64,000 nt of DNA from positions 62,001-126,000 of the forward strand of contig NZ_AMRL01000008.1 of NCBI RefSeq assembly GCF_000299935.1, written 5' to 3'. Below are positions 54,095-62,619 of the stretch, in pieces. The notes beneath the pieces were generated by a model that had not been told where the DNA came from, searched no databases, and worked only from the letters and a program-made list of their open reading frames with translations. Each line of letters starts with the position of its first letter. Position 1 is the first letter of the stretch. Source of the DNA: Oceanibaculum indicum P24. GTDB lineage: Bacteria > Pseudomonadota > Alphaproteobacteria > Oceanibaculales > Oceanibaculaceae. The position numbers and the translations under genes are program-made.

Positions 54095-54131
54095 CCTTAC
54101 CTCTGCTTTCCGGCGCATCCGCGCAACCGCT

Positions 54132-54149
54132 TCGTCACAGGAAATTCAC
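54132..54149 (+). promoter_or_regulatory. PhoB-box-like direct repeat upstream of phnG
   Basis: TCGTCAC, AGGA, AATTCAC: two 7-mers 11 bp apart, as in a Pho box, in the phnF-phnG divergent gap. TCGTCAC also resembles the repeat unit found upstream of phnC. It is about 87 bp before the phnG ATG and about 38 bp before the phnF ATG. Confidence 0.5.
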
Positions 54150-54207
54150 AACTTGCCCCCTTTACGAAACCGGGGTGCGGGAGCATAGTGATGAAAATTG
54201 ATACGGA

Positions 54208-54236
54208 TGTCTATACAAATTAATCAGAGGTATAGA
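54208..54236 (+). promoter_or_regulatory. HutC/PhnF-type operator directly before phnG
   Basis: TGTCTATACA (54208-54217) contains GT-N-TA-N-AC, the core described for the HutC branch of GntR regulators. TCTATAC (54210-54216) and GTATAGA (54230-54236) also form a perfect 7-bp inverted repeat with a 13-bp spacer ending next to the ATG. GAGG, the phnG ribosome binding site (54227-54230), lies inside, so a bound repressor would block transcription here. The regulator is most likely the adjacent PhnF. Confidence 0.6.
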
Positions 54237-54704
54237 ATGGCGTCCCCGACACCGACACAGCCGGCAGGACAGGCCGAGCGGCAGCGCTGGATGTCCGTGC
54301 TCGCCAAGGCCGAACCCAGGGCGCTGGAAGCGCTGTGGCAGCAGGTTGGTTCTGCCCCGGACTTCTCCTATCTGCGCCAGCCGGAGACCGGCATGGTCAT
54401 GGTGCGCGGCCGCGCCGGCGGCACCGGCCAGCGCTTCAATCTGGGCGAGATGACGATGACCCGCTGCGCCGTGCGGCTGCCCGATGGCCGGGTCGGCCAT
54501 GGCTATGTCGGCGGTCGCGACAAGGATCATGCGACATGCGCCGCCCTGATCGACGCGCTGATGCAGGACACCACACAGCGGACGGCGCTGGATGCCGCGA
54601 TCATCGCGCCGCTGGAGCAGGCCGCCCGGGAGGCGCGCGAGACGGCCTCGCGCAAGGCCGCGGCCACGAAGGTCGATTTCTTCACCATGGTGCGCGGGGA
54701 ATGA
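54237..54704 (+). CDS. phnG: C-P lyase complex subunit PhnG
   Basis: 155-aa helical subunit of the PhnGHIJ core complex that makes ribose-phosphonate triphosphate and cleaves its C-P bond. Typical are RQRWMSVLAKAEPRALEALW, LRQPETGMVMVRGRAGGTGQ, FNLGEMTMTRCAVRL and VGHGYVGGRDKDHATCAALI. The ATG at 54237 follows GAGG by 6 nt; the longer frame from 54198 overlaps the operator and is rejected. First gene of the main C-P lyase operon, overlapping phnH by 4 nt. Confidence 0.95.
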   Translation: MASPTPTQPAGQAERQRWMSVLAKAEPRALEALWQQVGSAPDFSYLRQPETGMVMVRGRAGGTGQRFNLGEMTMTRCAVRLPDGRVGHGYVGGRDKDHATCAALIDALMQDTTQRTALDAAIIAPLEQAAREARETASRKAAATKVDFFTMVRGE

Positions 54705-55306
54705 CGATGACAGACACGCTGCTCGCCGGTTTCAACGACACCACGCTGGACAGCCAGCGCGCCTTCCGCGCCGCACTCGACGCGCTGTCCCGCCCCGGCC
54801 GCATCGTCACGATGCCGGACCTGCTGCCGGACGCCGCGCCACAGCCGCTGATGCCGGCCACCGCCGCGCTGGCGCTGGCGCTGTTCGATTACGAGACACC
54901 GGTCTGGCTGGACGAAGCCGCCGATACGCCCGCCGTGCGCGACTGGCTGCGCTTCCATTGCGGCAGCCCGCTGGTCAGCGACAAGGCGCAGGCGCGCTTC
55001 GCCCTGCTGGCCGGCACGCCGGAGACGCTGTCGGGTTTCGATGCCGGCACCGACGCCTATCCCGACCGATCCGCCACGCTGATCCGGCAGGTGGAAAGCC
55101 TGTCAGACGGGCCGGCCTATCGCCTGAGCGGCCCCGGCATCGCGCAGGAAGAAACATTGAAAATCAATGCCCTGCACGCCGGCTTCGACTCTGACTGGCA
55201 GAAGAATGCGAAACTGTTTCCACGCGGGCTGGACCTGTTTCTGGTCGCCGGCCATCAGCTGGCCGGCCTGCCACGCACCACACGCATCGACCGGATGGAG
55301 GGCTGA
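54701..55306 (+). CDS. phnH: C-P lyase complex subunit PhnH
   Basis: 201-aa subunit of the C-P lyase core with a PLP-transferase-like fold but no cofactor site. Typical are NDTTLDSQRAFRAALDALSR, PGRIVTMPDLLPDAAPQPLM, LALALFDYETPVWLDE and the C-terminal WQKNAKLFPRGLDLFLVAG. ATG at 54701 overlaps the phnG stop (ATGA). The second ATG at 54707 has better spacing from GGGGA and may be the actual start. 3 nt to phnI. Confidence 0.94.
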   Translation: MTMTDTLLAGFNDTTLDSQRAFRAALDALSRPGRIVTMPDLLPDAAPQPLMPATAALALALFDYETPVWLDEAADTPAVRDWLRFHCGSPLVSDKAQARFALLAGTPETLSGFDAGTDAYPDRSATLIRQVESLSDGPAYRLSGPGIAQEETLKINALHAGFDSDWQKNAKLFPRGLDLFLVAGHQLAGLPRTTRIDRMEG

Positions 55307-55309
55307 GCC

Positions 55310-56419
55310 ATGTATGTCGCCGTAAAGGGCGGGCAGCGCGCCATCGAGAATTCCCGCAAGCTGCTGGCGGAGGAGCGGCGCGGCGACCCCGCCGTGCCTG
55401 AGATCACGCTGGCGCAGATCGACGAGCAGCTGTCGCTCGCCGTGGACCGCGTCATGGCGGAAGGCGCGCTCTATGACCGCGAGCTGGCGGCGCTGGCGGT
55501 GAAGCAGGCGCGCGGCGACATCATCGAGGCGATCTTCCTGCTGCGCGCCTACCGCACCACCCTGCCCCGCCTTGGCTATGCGGAGGCTATCGACACCGCG
55601 CGCATGGCGGTGCGGCGGCGTATCTCCGCGACCTACAAGGATCTGCCGGGCGGCCAGGTGCTGGGGCCGACCTTCGACTACACGCTGCGCCTGTTGGATT
55701 TCGATCTGGCCGAGGGTGGCAGCCTGCCGTCCACCGAGGAAGCGCCGGAGCCGCTGGACGGGTCGATGCCGCGCGTCGCCGACATCCTTGGCCATGACGG
55801 GCTGATCGAGCCGGAGAATGCGGATGACGCGAAAGAGGTTGGCGACCTGACCCGCGATCCGATGACCTTTCCCGCCGACCGCGATGTGCGGCTGCAGGCG
55901 CTGGCGCGCGGGGATGAGGGCTTCCTTTTGTCGCTGGGCTATTCCACCCAGCGTGGCTACGGCAAGAACCACCCCTTCGCCGGCGAGATCCGCATGGGCG
56001 AGGTTGCCGTTGAGTTCGTGCCGGAGGAGCTGGGCTTCCCCATCGAGATCGCCGAGATCACCGTCACCGAATGCCAGATGGTGAACCAGTTCCAGGGATC
56101 GGCCACCGAGGCGCCGAAATTCACCCGCGGCTATGGGCTGACCTTCGGCCATTGCGAGCGCAAGGCGATGGCGATGTCGCTGGTGGACCGCTCGCTGCGC
56201 GCCGAGGAACTGGGCGAGGCGGTGAAGGCTCCGGCGCAGGACCAGGAATTCGTGCTGTACCACGCCGACAATGTGGAAGCGTCGGGCTTCACCCAGCATC
56301 TGAAGCTGCCGCACTACGTCGATTTCCAGGCGGAGCTGGTGCTGGTGCGCAAGATGCGCGAGGCCGCCGCCAACCAGTCGGCAGCAGCCGAACGCGATAT
56401 CGAGGAGGCGGCGGACTGA
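55310..56419 (+). CDS. phnI: C-P lyase complex subunit PhnI (nucleosidase)
   Basis: 369-aa subunit that, with PhnG/H/L, displaces adenine from ATP by phosphonate. Landmarks: YVAVKGGQRAIENSRKLLAE, IIEAIFLLRAYRTTLPRLGY, GFLLSLGYSTQRGYGKNHPF and AGEIRMGEVAVEFVPEEL, then RGYGLTFGHCERKAMAMSLV. Length matches E. coli PhnI (354 aa) with a slightly longer acidic C-terminus. One nucleotide separates it from phnJ. Confidence 0.96.
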   Translation: MYVAVKGGQRAIENSRKLLAEERRGDPAVPEITLAQIDEQLSLAVDRVMAEGALYDRELAALAVKQARGDIIEAIFLLRAYRTTLPRLGYAEAIDTARMAVRRRISATYKDLPGGQVLGPTFDYTLRLLDFDLAEGGSLPSTEEAPEPLDGSMPRVADILGHDGLIEPENADDAKEVGDLTRDPMTFPADRDVRLQALARGDEGFLLSLGYSTQRGYGKNHPFAGEIRMGEVAVEFVPEELGFPIEIAEITVTECQMVNQFQGSATEAPKFTRGYGLTFGHCERKAMAMSLVDRSLRAEELGEAVKAPAQDQEFVLYHADNVEASGFTQHLKLPHYVDFQAELVLVRKMREAAANQSAAAERDIEEAAD

Positions 56420-56420
56420 G

Positions 56421-57290
56421 ATGAGCAAGGTTGAGGGCTATAATTTCGCCTATCTCGACGAGCAGACGAAGCGGATGATCCGCCGCTCGATCCTGAAGGC
56501 GGTGGCGGTCCCCGGCTATCAGGTGCCGTTCGGCAGCCGCGAGATGCCGCTGCCCTATGGCTGGGGCACCGGCGGCATTCAGGTGACCGCCGCCGTGATC
56601 GGGCCGGACGACACGCTGAAGGTGATCGATCAGGGCGCTGACGACACCACCAACGCGGTGAACATCCGCAGCTTCTTCGAGCAGACCACCGGCGTCGCCA
56701 CCACCGACAAGACGCGCGAGGCGACGCTGATCCAGACCCGCCACCGCATACCGGAAGCGCCGCTGGCCGAGGGCCAGATCATGGTCTATCAGGTGCCGAT
56801 CCCGGAGCCGCTGCGCTGGCTGGAGCCGCGCGAGACCGAGACGCGCAAGATGCACGGGCTGGCCGATTACGGCGTCATGCATGTGAAGCTGTATGAGGAC
56901 ATCGCGCATTACGGCCATATCTCCACCGCCTACGATTATCCGGTGCGGGTGAATGGCCGCTATGTGATGAGCCCCAGCCCGATCCCGAAATTCGACAATC
57001 CGAAGCTGGATAATTCGCCCGCATTGCAGCTGTTCGGCGCCGGCCGGGAGAAGCGCATCTACGCCATCCCGCCCTACACGAAGGTGGAGAGCCTGGATTT
57101 CGAGGATCACCCCTTCCAGATCGAGAAATGGGACCGCGCCTGCGCCATCTGCGGGGCGACCGATTCCTATCTCGACGAGATCGTGACCGACGATAAGGGC
57201 GGACGGATCTTCGTCTGCTCCGACACGGATTATTGCGGCGAACGCGTGGCCGCCGGCCATCGCGGCGCGGATGAGGAGCAAGCGGCATGA
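56421..57290 (+). CDS. phnJ: radical SAM C-P lyase catalytic subunit PhnJ
   Basis: 289-aa catalytic subunit that breaks the carbon-phosphorus bond of ribosyl phosphonates. The four cysteines are Cys241, Cys244, Cys266 and Cys272 (ACAICGA and VCSDTDYCG), the same positions as in E. coli PhnJ: three hold the 4Fe-4S cluster and Cys272 is the thiyl radical site. Other landmarks are VEGYNFAYLDEQTKRMIRRS and LPYGWGTGGIQVTAAVIGPD. It overlaps phnK by 4 nt. Confidence 0.97.
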   Translation: MSKVEGYNFAYLDEQTKRMIRRSILKAVAVPGYQVPFGSREMPLPYGWGTGGIQVTAAVIGPDDTLKVIDQGADDTTNAVNIRSFFEQTTGVATTDKTREATLIQTRHRIPEAPLAEGQIMVYQVPIPEPLRWLEPRETETRKMHGLADYGVMHVKLYEDIAHYGHISTAYDYPVRVNGRYVMSPSPIPKFDNPKLDNSPALQLFGAGREKRIYAIPPYTKVESLDFEDHPFQIEKWDRACAICGATDSYLDEIVTDDKGGRIFVCSDTDYCGERVAAGHRGADEEQAA

Positions 57291-58057
57291 CCCCGCTTCT
57301 GACAGTCAGCGGACTGACCAAGAGCTACGGCGCCCATACCGGCTGCCGGGATGTCGGCTTCGAGCTGTTCCCCGGCGAGGTGCTGGGCATCGTCGGCGAA
57401 TCCGGGTCGGGCAAGACCACGCTGCTGCGCTGCCTGTCGGCGCAGCTTGCCCCCAGTGCCGGCACCGTCGCCTATGACATGCGCGGCCAGGGCCTCACAG
57501 ACATCTGGAACCTGTCCGAGCCGGAGCGCCGTATGCTGACGCGCACCGACTGGGGTATCGTGCATCAGAGCGCGCGCGACGGTCTGCGCATGGAGGTCTC
57601 GGCCGGTGCCAATATCGGCGAGCGGCTGATGGCGGTAGGCGCCCGCCATTACGGCAATATCCGCACCGAGGCGGAGGACTGGCTGACCCGCGTCGAGATC
57701 GAGGCGGGGCGTATCGACGATCTGCCGACCACCTTCTCCGGCGGCATGCAGCAGCGCCTGCAGATCGCGCGCAATCTGGTGACGCAGCCGCGCCTCGTCT
57801 TCATGGACGAGCCAACCAGCGGCCTCGACGTCTCGGTGCAGGCGCGCCTGCTCGATTTGATCCGCACGCTGGTGAACCGGTTGGGCATCGCCTGCATCAT
57901 CGTCACCCACGATCTGGGCGTGGTGCGGTTGCTGGCGCACCGGCTGATGGTCATGCGGCGCGGCCAGGTGGTGGAGCACGGCCTGACCGACCAGGTGCTG
58001 GACGACCCGCAGCACCCCTACACCCAGCTTCTCGTCTCCTCGATCCTGCCGGTGTGA
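57287..58057 (+). CDS. phnK: C-P lyase accessory ABC ATPase PhnK
   Basis: 256-aa ABC-type ATPase that docks on the C-P lyase core rather than on a membrane permease. Walker A is GESGSGKTT (residues 37-45); signature FSGGMQQRLQIARNL; Walker B LVFMDEPTSGLDVSVQARLL; H-loop CIIVTHDLGVVRLLAHRLMV. Close to dipeptide-importer ATPases in sequence but the operon position identifies it. The ATG overlaps the phnJ stop, and its own stop overlaps phnL. Confidence 0.95.
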   Translation: MTPLLTVSGLTKSYGAHTGCRDVGFELFPGEVLGIVGESGSGKTTLLRCLSAQLAPSAGTVAYDMRGQGLTDIWNLSEPERRMLTRTDWGIVHQSARDGLRMEVSAGANIGERLMAVGARHYGNIRTEAEDWLTRVEIEAGRIDDLPTTFSGGMQQRLQIARNLVTQPRLVFMDEPTSGLDVSVQARLLDLIRTLVNRLGIACIIVTHDLGVVRLLAHRLMVMRRGQVVEHGLTDQVLDDPQHPYTQLLVSSILPV

Positions 58058-58773
58058 CCATGAATTACGACGACAAGACCAGCATCGCGGTGGAAGACCT
58101 TGGAAAGAGCTTCACCCTGCACATGCAGGGGGCAACGCACATCCCCGTCCTGTCGGATGTGAGCTTCACAGTGGAGGCCGGCGACTGCGTGGTGCTGGAC
58201 GGCCCGTCAGGGGCGGGCAAATCCAGCCTGATGCGCTGCCTCTATGCCAACTACCTGCCGCAGCAGGGCCAGGTGCTGATCCGCCATGACGGCGAGCTGG
58301 TGGACATCACCCACGCCGCCCCGCGCACCGTGCTGGATATCCGCCGCCGCAGCCTGGGCTATGTCAGCCAGTTCCTGCGCGTCATCCCGCGCGTGCCGAC
58401 GGTCGAGCTGGTGATGGAGCCGCTGCTGGCGCTGGGCATCGCGGAAGAGACGGCGCGGGAGCGCGCCGGCACCATCCTCGCCCGGCTGCGCATTCCCGAA
58501 CGCATGTGGCACCTGCCGCCCGGCACCTTCTCCGGCGGCGAGCAGCAGCGCGTGAACATTGCCCGCGTCATGGTGGTGGACTATCCCGCATTGCTGCTGG
58601 ACGAACCGACCGCCTCGCTGGATGCCGACAACCGCCAGACCGTCGTCGAACTTGTAACAGAAGCGTGCGCGCGCGGCGCCGCGATAGTCGGTATCTTCCA
58701 CGATGCGGCGGTACGCGAAGCCCTCGCCACCCGCACCATGACCATAACCCCAAGCGACAAAGTGGCTGCCTGA
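58054..58773 (+). CDS. phnL: C-P lyase accessory ABC ATPase PhnL
   Basis: 239-aa ABC-type ATPase. Walker A is GPSGAGKSS (residues 50-58); signature FSGGEQQRVNIARVMV; Walker B LLLDEPTASLDADNRQTVVE; H-loop-like IVGIFHDAAVREAL. It works with PhnG/H/I in forming the ribosyl triphosphate. The GTG at 58054 overlaps the phnK stop (GTGA); the ATG at 58060 is an alternative. Its final base overlaps the phnM start. Confidence 0.95.
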   Translation: MTMNYDDKTSIAVEDLGKSFTLHMQGATHIPVLSDVSFTVEAGDCVVLDGPSGAGKSSLMRCLYANYLPQQGQVLIRHDGELVDITHAAPRTVLDIRRRSLGYVSQFLRVIPRVPTVELVMEPLLALGIAEETARERAGTILARLRIPERMWHLPPGTFSGGEQQRVNIARVMVVDYPALLLDEPTASLDADNRQTVVELVTEACARGAAIVGIFHDAAVREALATRTMTITPSDKVAA

Positions 58774-59918
58774 TGAGTGCCGAGACGATCCTGACCAATG
58801 CCCGCATCGTGCTTGCCGATTCCGTGCTGGAAAGCGGCACCGTGCTGGTGCGTGACGGCCACATCACAGAGATATCGGAAGGCAGCAGCCAGGCCGCCGG
58901 CGCCATCGACCTGAAGGGCGACTATCTGCTGCCCGGCCTGATCGAGCTGCACACCGACAATCTGGAAAAGCACCTGGCCCCGCGCCCCGGCGTGCGCTGG
59001 CCCGGCGTGCCGGCCCTGCTGGCGCATGACGCGCAGATCGCGGCGGCCGGCATCACCACCGTGTTCGACGCGGTGGTGCTGGGCAACACCATCGGCCAGT
59101 CCACCCGGCTGGAGCTGCTGGACCTCAGCGTCGAGGCGGTCGATCAGGCGCGCGCCGCCGAGCTGACCCGCGCCGACCACCTGCTGCATCTGCGCTGCGA
59201 GGTTGCCGACCCCATCGTGCTGGAGCTGTTCGACAAGGTCAGCGACCACCCGCTGGTGAAGCTGGTCTCGCTGATGGACCACACGCCCGGCCAGCGCCAG
59301 TTCGTCGATCTGGCGCAGTACGCGCTGTACTACCAGAAGAAGCACAATGTGTCCGATTCCGAGCTGCAGGCGATGATCGTCTCGACAAAGGCGAATCAGG
59401 AGAAATATGCCGATCTCCACCGCCGCACCCTTGCCGAGGCCTGCCGCGAACGCGGGATTCCGACCGCCGCGCATGATGATGCGACGCTGGCCCATGTCGA
59501 GGAATCGGCGGAGCTGGGCATCACCATCAGCGAGTTCCCGACCACGATGGAAGCGGCGGGGGCGGCGCGCGAGCGCGGCATGACCACCATCATGGGCGCG
59601 CCCAATGTGGTGCGCGGCGGCTCCCACTCCGGCAACATCGCCGCCCATGCGCTGGCCGAGGAAGGGCTGCTGGATGCGCTGTCCTCCGACTATGTGCCGA
59701 TCAGCATGCTGCATGCCGCCTTCAAGCTGCATGGCCAGCACGGGCTAACCCTGCCGGATGCCATCGCCACGGTCAGCCGCAACCCGGCCCGCATGCTGAA
59801 GCTCGATGATCGCGGCGAGATCACCGCCGGCAAGCGCGCCGATCTGGTGCGCGTGACACAGCATCAGGGCCTGCCGCTGGTCCGCCAGGTCTGGCGCGAG
59901 GGAGACAGGATCGCCTGA
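58773..59918 (+). CDS. phnM: ribosyl phosphonate triphosphate pyrophosphohydrolase PhnM
   Basis: 381-aa amidohydrolase-fold enzyme that removes pyrophosphate from alkylphosphonate ribosyl triphosphate. The metal site starts at His60-Thr-Asp62 in GLIELHTDNLEKHLAPRPGV; histidines and an acidic residue follow in IPTAAHDDATLAHVEESAEL and SSDYVPISMLHAAF. The ending GEITAGKRADLVRVTQHQGL is typical. ATG at 58773 in TGATG at the end of phnL. 23 nt separate it from the HD-domain gene. Confidence 0.95.
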   Translation: MSAETILTNARIVLADSVLESGTVLVRDGHITEISEGSSQAAGAIDLKGDYLLPGLIELHTDNLEKHLAPRPGVRWPGVPALLAHDAQIAAAGITTVFDAVVLGNTIGQSTRLELLDLSVEAVDQARAAELTRADHLLHLRCEVADPIVLELFDKVSDHPLVKLVSLMDHTPGQRQFVDLAQYALYYQKKHNVSDSELQAMIVSTKANQEKYADLHRRTLAEACRERGIPTAAHDDATLAHVEESAELGITISEFPTTMEAAGAARERGMTTIMGAPNVVRGGSHSGNIAAHALAEEGLLDALSSDYVPISMLHAAFKLHGQHGLTLPDAIATVSRNPARMLKLDDRGEITAGKRADLVRVTQHQGLPLVRQVWREGDRIA

Positions 59919-59941
59919 CCATCAAAAAAGTGGGGAGTTAA

Positions 59942-60511
59942 ATGAGTGTGCAGATGACGGCGCCGGCCGATCCGGTCGATGTGATCTTCGATATCCTGGT
60001 GCGCAAGGGCGACGCCGATTATGGCGGGGAATGCGTCAGCCAGCTTCAGCACGCCCTGCAATGCGCCATGCTGGCGGAGCAGGCCGGTGCCGAGTCTCCC
60101 CTTATCACCGCTGCCCTGCTGCACGATATCGGCCATCTGATCGACGACCGCGCGCACCAGATGCGCGACAGCGGCGTCGATGCCCGCCATGAGGCACAGG
60201 CAGAACGCTATCTGAAGCACTGGTTCGGCCCGGACGTGACCCAGCCGGTGCGGCTGCATGTCGATGCCAAGCGCTATCTCTGCGCCACCGATATCGCCTA
60301 TTGGGACGGGCTTTCCGACGGCTCAAAAAAGAGCCTGGAAATGCAGGGCGGGCCGTTCGACCGCACCGAGGAGCTGGAATTCATCGAGCTGCCCTATGCC
60401 CGCGACGCGGTCATGCTGCGGCGCTGGGACGATATGGCGAAGCTCAAGGACGCCGTCACCCCGCCGCTGGAGCATTTCCGCCGGCACGTCACGGCGGCCC
60501 TGCTGGGATAG
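59942..60511 (+). CDS. PhnZ-like HD-domain oxygenase of phosphonate operons
   Basis: 189-aa HD-fold protein of the group associated with phosphonate degradation operons. Likely di-iron ligands are His37, His61, Asp62, His83, His106 and an aspartate at 163/164 (LQHALQC; AALLHDIGHLI; DARHEAQ; VRLHVDAKRY; RRWDDM). Tyr27 and Glu30 (DYGGE) match the lid pair of PhnZ, and Lys110 matches its substrate lysine. PhnZ oxidatively cleaves 1-hydroxy-2-aminoethylphosphonate. Here the gene is the last of the C-P lyase operon (GGGGAG before the ATG) with no PhnY-type hydroxylase nearby, so its substrate may differ or be made by another enzyme. Confidence 0.85.
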   Translation: MSVQMTAPADPVDVIFDILVRKGDADYGGECVSQLQHALQCAMLAEQAGAESPLITAALLHDIGHLIDDRAHQMRDSGVDARHEAQAERYLKHWFGPDVTQPVRLHVDAKRYLCATDIAYWDGLSDGSKKSLEMQGGPFDRTEELEFIELPYARDAVMLRRWDDMAKLKDAVTPPLEHFRRHVTAALLG

Positions 60512-60523
60512 AAATTCTCTTCT

Positions 60524-60622
60524 TGTCACCCCCGGGTTTAACCCGGGGGTCCAGGGGCGGTGCCCTGCCTGGATCGTCTCAGCCTGCTGCCCTGGATTGC
60601 CGGGTCAAGCCCGGCAATGACA
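60524..60622. repeat. dispersed dyad repeat, family A, copy 3
   Basis: TGTCACCCCC with stem CCCCCGGGT/ACCCGGGGG, GGTCCAGG, a variable middle, then CCTGGATT with stem TTGCCGGG/CCCGGCAA and terminal AATGACA. Stem bases differ from copies 1 and 2 on both sides, keeping the pairing. It fills the 112-bp gap between the HD-oxygenase gene and the convergent phnN. Confidence 0.85.
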
Positions 60623-60623
60623 A

Positions 60624-61181
60624 TCAAGAAGAAGCCAAACCCCGCAGCGCCGTGACGAAGGCGGCGATGGACTCCGCGAGGTCGCCGTCATTGCGGATGT
60701 CGATCACGTCCGGCCCGGTCACGCTGAAGGCGGCGGCACGAGCCAGCCGGCCGGCAATCTGCTCCTCCGTCTCGCGGCCACGGGCACGAAGCCGGGCGGC
60801 CAGGATTTCCGGCGAGACGGCAATGCTGAGAATGGCGACACGGCCGTATTTCCCACGCGCCTCATCCAGTACGCCGCGCGAGACATTGGCGATCACCGTG
60901 CGGCCCGCTGCCAGATCGCCCTCCACACTTTTCGGGATGCCATAGCCGAGTCCATGCGCGTCCCAAGACAGCGCATAGCCGCCTACCGCCTGCCGGGTGC
61001 GGAATTCGGCCTCGGTGACGGCGATATGGTCCTCGCCGCCGGAATCGGCGGGGCGGGTGATCTCCCGCCTTGCGAAGACGAAGCGCGGCTCGTTGACCAA
61101 TGCCGCGCGCGCGCCGTCCAGCAGGCTGTCCTTGCCGGCCCCGGACGGGCCGACCACGAGCACCAGATATCCCTCAGCCAT
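60624..61181 (-). CDS. phnN: ribose 1,5-bisphosphate phosphokinase PhnN
   Basis: 185-aa guanylate-kinase-like enzyme that phosphorylates ribose 1,5-bisphosphate to PRPP, recycling the ribose left by the C-P lyase route. P-loop GPSGAGKDS is at residues 11-19; RREITRPADSGGEDHIAVTE and YALSWDAHGLGYGIP are the substrate-binding region. The ATG at 61181 is used; the longer frame lies inside the upstream MFS gene. It overlaps that gene's end by 8 nt on the same strand and converges on the main phn operon. Confidence 0.93.
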   Translation of the reverse strand: MAEGYLVLVVGPSGAGKDSLLDGARAALVNEPRFVFARREITRPADSGGEDHIAVTEAEFRTRQAVGGYALSWDAHGLGYGIPKSVEGDLAAGRTVIANVSRGVLDEARGKYGRVAILSIAVSPEILAARLRARGRETEEQIAGRLARAAAFSVTGPDVIDIRNDGDLAESIAAFVTALRGLASS

Positions 61182-62436
61182 CGACCTGCTGCCGGCAATA
61201 GGTTTCGCGCAACAGCATGGCGCACAGCACGCCGATGCAGCAAGAAGCCGGCAGCACCAGGAAGGCGGCATGGAACGCCTCGACGGAATAGAGCCGCGCG
61301 CCCTCCTCCATCCGGCCGGTCCAGTTCACATCCAGCAGATAGCCGATCAGCGGCTGGCAGATCGCCCCGCTGCCGATCACGCAGGTATTCACCAGACCGT
61401 AGGCCGCCCCGCTGGAGCGCGGCGCGTTCAGCTCCCGCGCGGCGGCAAAGGTCAGCACCATGCAGGCGGAGCAAAAGCCGTTCAGGAACAGCAGCACCGT
61501 CACCATCAGCAGCGGCACGCCCGGCAGGTACAGAACCGCCGCCAGCGTCAGGGTGGAGCCCAGCGTGCCGGCGATCAGCAGTGGCTTGCGGCGCTCCATC
61601 CGGTCAGACAGCCAGCCGATGGCGATGGCGCCCACGCCCCAGCCGAAGAAGCTGGTCGCCAGCGTCGAGGCGGAGGTCGCGCGATCCAGCCCATAGGCGG
61701 CGGTCATGTAGGGCACGGCCCACAGACCGGTGAAGGACAGCATCGGGCCGGTCATCGACATGCCGATCAGCGCCGCGTACCAGCTCTGCCGGTTCGCCAT
61801 CACCCGCTTCAGCCCGCCCATGATGGTGCCGCTGCCGCTGCCGGCATAGGGCTTGTCGCGCGCCACCAGCCACAGGGCGAGGGCCAGCGCCAGACCGGTG
61901 AAGCCGAGCCCGAGCATGGCGTCGCGCCAGCCGATGATGCCAACCAGCGCCGCCAGCGGCGCCTGCCCCAATATGCCGCCGCCGGTGCCCGCGAACTGGC
62001 TGATGCCCGACAGCATGGCGAAACGCGCGGGCGGCAGCCATTGCGTCGCCAGCGTCAGCGCGCCGACCCAGGAGAAGGCGCAGCCGATGCCGATCATCAG
62101 CCGCCCGGCATAGGCAACCTCCACCGTCGGCGCCAGGCCGAACACGATGCTGCCCAGCGCCACCGTGGTGATGGCACCGGTCATCAGCCGGCGCGGGCCG
62201 ACGCGGTCCAGCAGGATGCCGACCGGCAGCTGCAGGCTGGCATAGGCGTAGAAATAGAAGGCCGAGAGATGGCCGAGAATGGCGCCGCTGACCACGAAAT
62301 CGCGCATCAGCTCGGTCACCATGACGCTGGGCGAAACACGCAGGATGAAGGCGTAGCAGAAGAAAGCCGACCCCAGCATCCAGGCGGCATAGGCGCGGAA
62401 GCTGGGCCGGTCCAGACTGGTTTCGTTTGCCGTCAC
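61174..62436 (-). CDS. MFS transporter coupled to phnN
   Basis: 420-aa major facilitator with twelve predicted helices. The motif-A loop is GILLDRVGPRRLMTGAI and a second-half copy is GWLSDRMERRKPLLIAGT. MIGIGCAFSWVGALTLATQWLPPARFAMLSG recalls the anion:cation/organophosphate group of MFS proteins. Its stop lies inside phnN (8-nt overlap), so the two are translated together. A role in moving a phosphonate-route metabolite (organophosphate, methylphosphonate product or nucleobase) is plausible but unproven. Confidence 0.83.
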   Translation of the reverse strand: MTANETSLDRPSFRAYAAWMLGSAFFCYAFILRVSPSVMVTELMRDFVVSGAILGHLSAFYFYAYASLQLPVGILLDRVGPRRLMTGAITTVALGSIVFGLAPTVEVAYAGRLMIGIGCAFSWVGALTLATQWLPPARFAMLSGISQFAGTGGGILGQAPLAALVGIIGWRDAMLGLGFTGLALALALWLVARDKPYAGSGSGTIMGGLKRVMANRQSWYAALIGMSMTGPMLSFTGLWAVPYMTAAYGLDRATSASTLATSFFGWGVGAIAIGWLSDRMERRKPLLIAGTLGSTLTLAAVLYLPGVPLLMVTVLLFLNGFCSACMVLTFAAARELNAPRSSGAAYGLVNTCVIGSGAICQPLIGYLLDVNWTGRMEEGARLYSVEAFHAAFLVLPASCCIGVLCAMLLRETYCRQQVDG

Positions 62437-62619
62437 GCTTCCCCCACCCCAACGGAACCGTGCGCACTTAGCCCGCCCCCTTCGCCCCGGTCAAGCGTGC
62501 CGGGCTGGCAGCGGCCCTGCGCCCGGCGCATCGCTGGCCCGCTGACGAGGCCTTGCCCGCAGGACCGCTCTCCCGCAGGCTAGGCGATCTTTTCCAATAG
62601 CCCTGCCAAGAAGGTCGCC

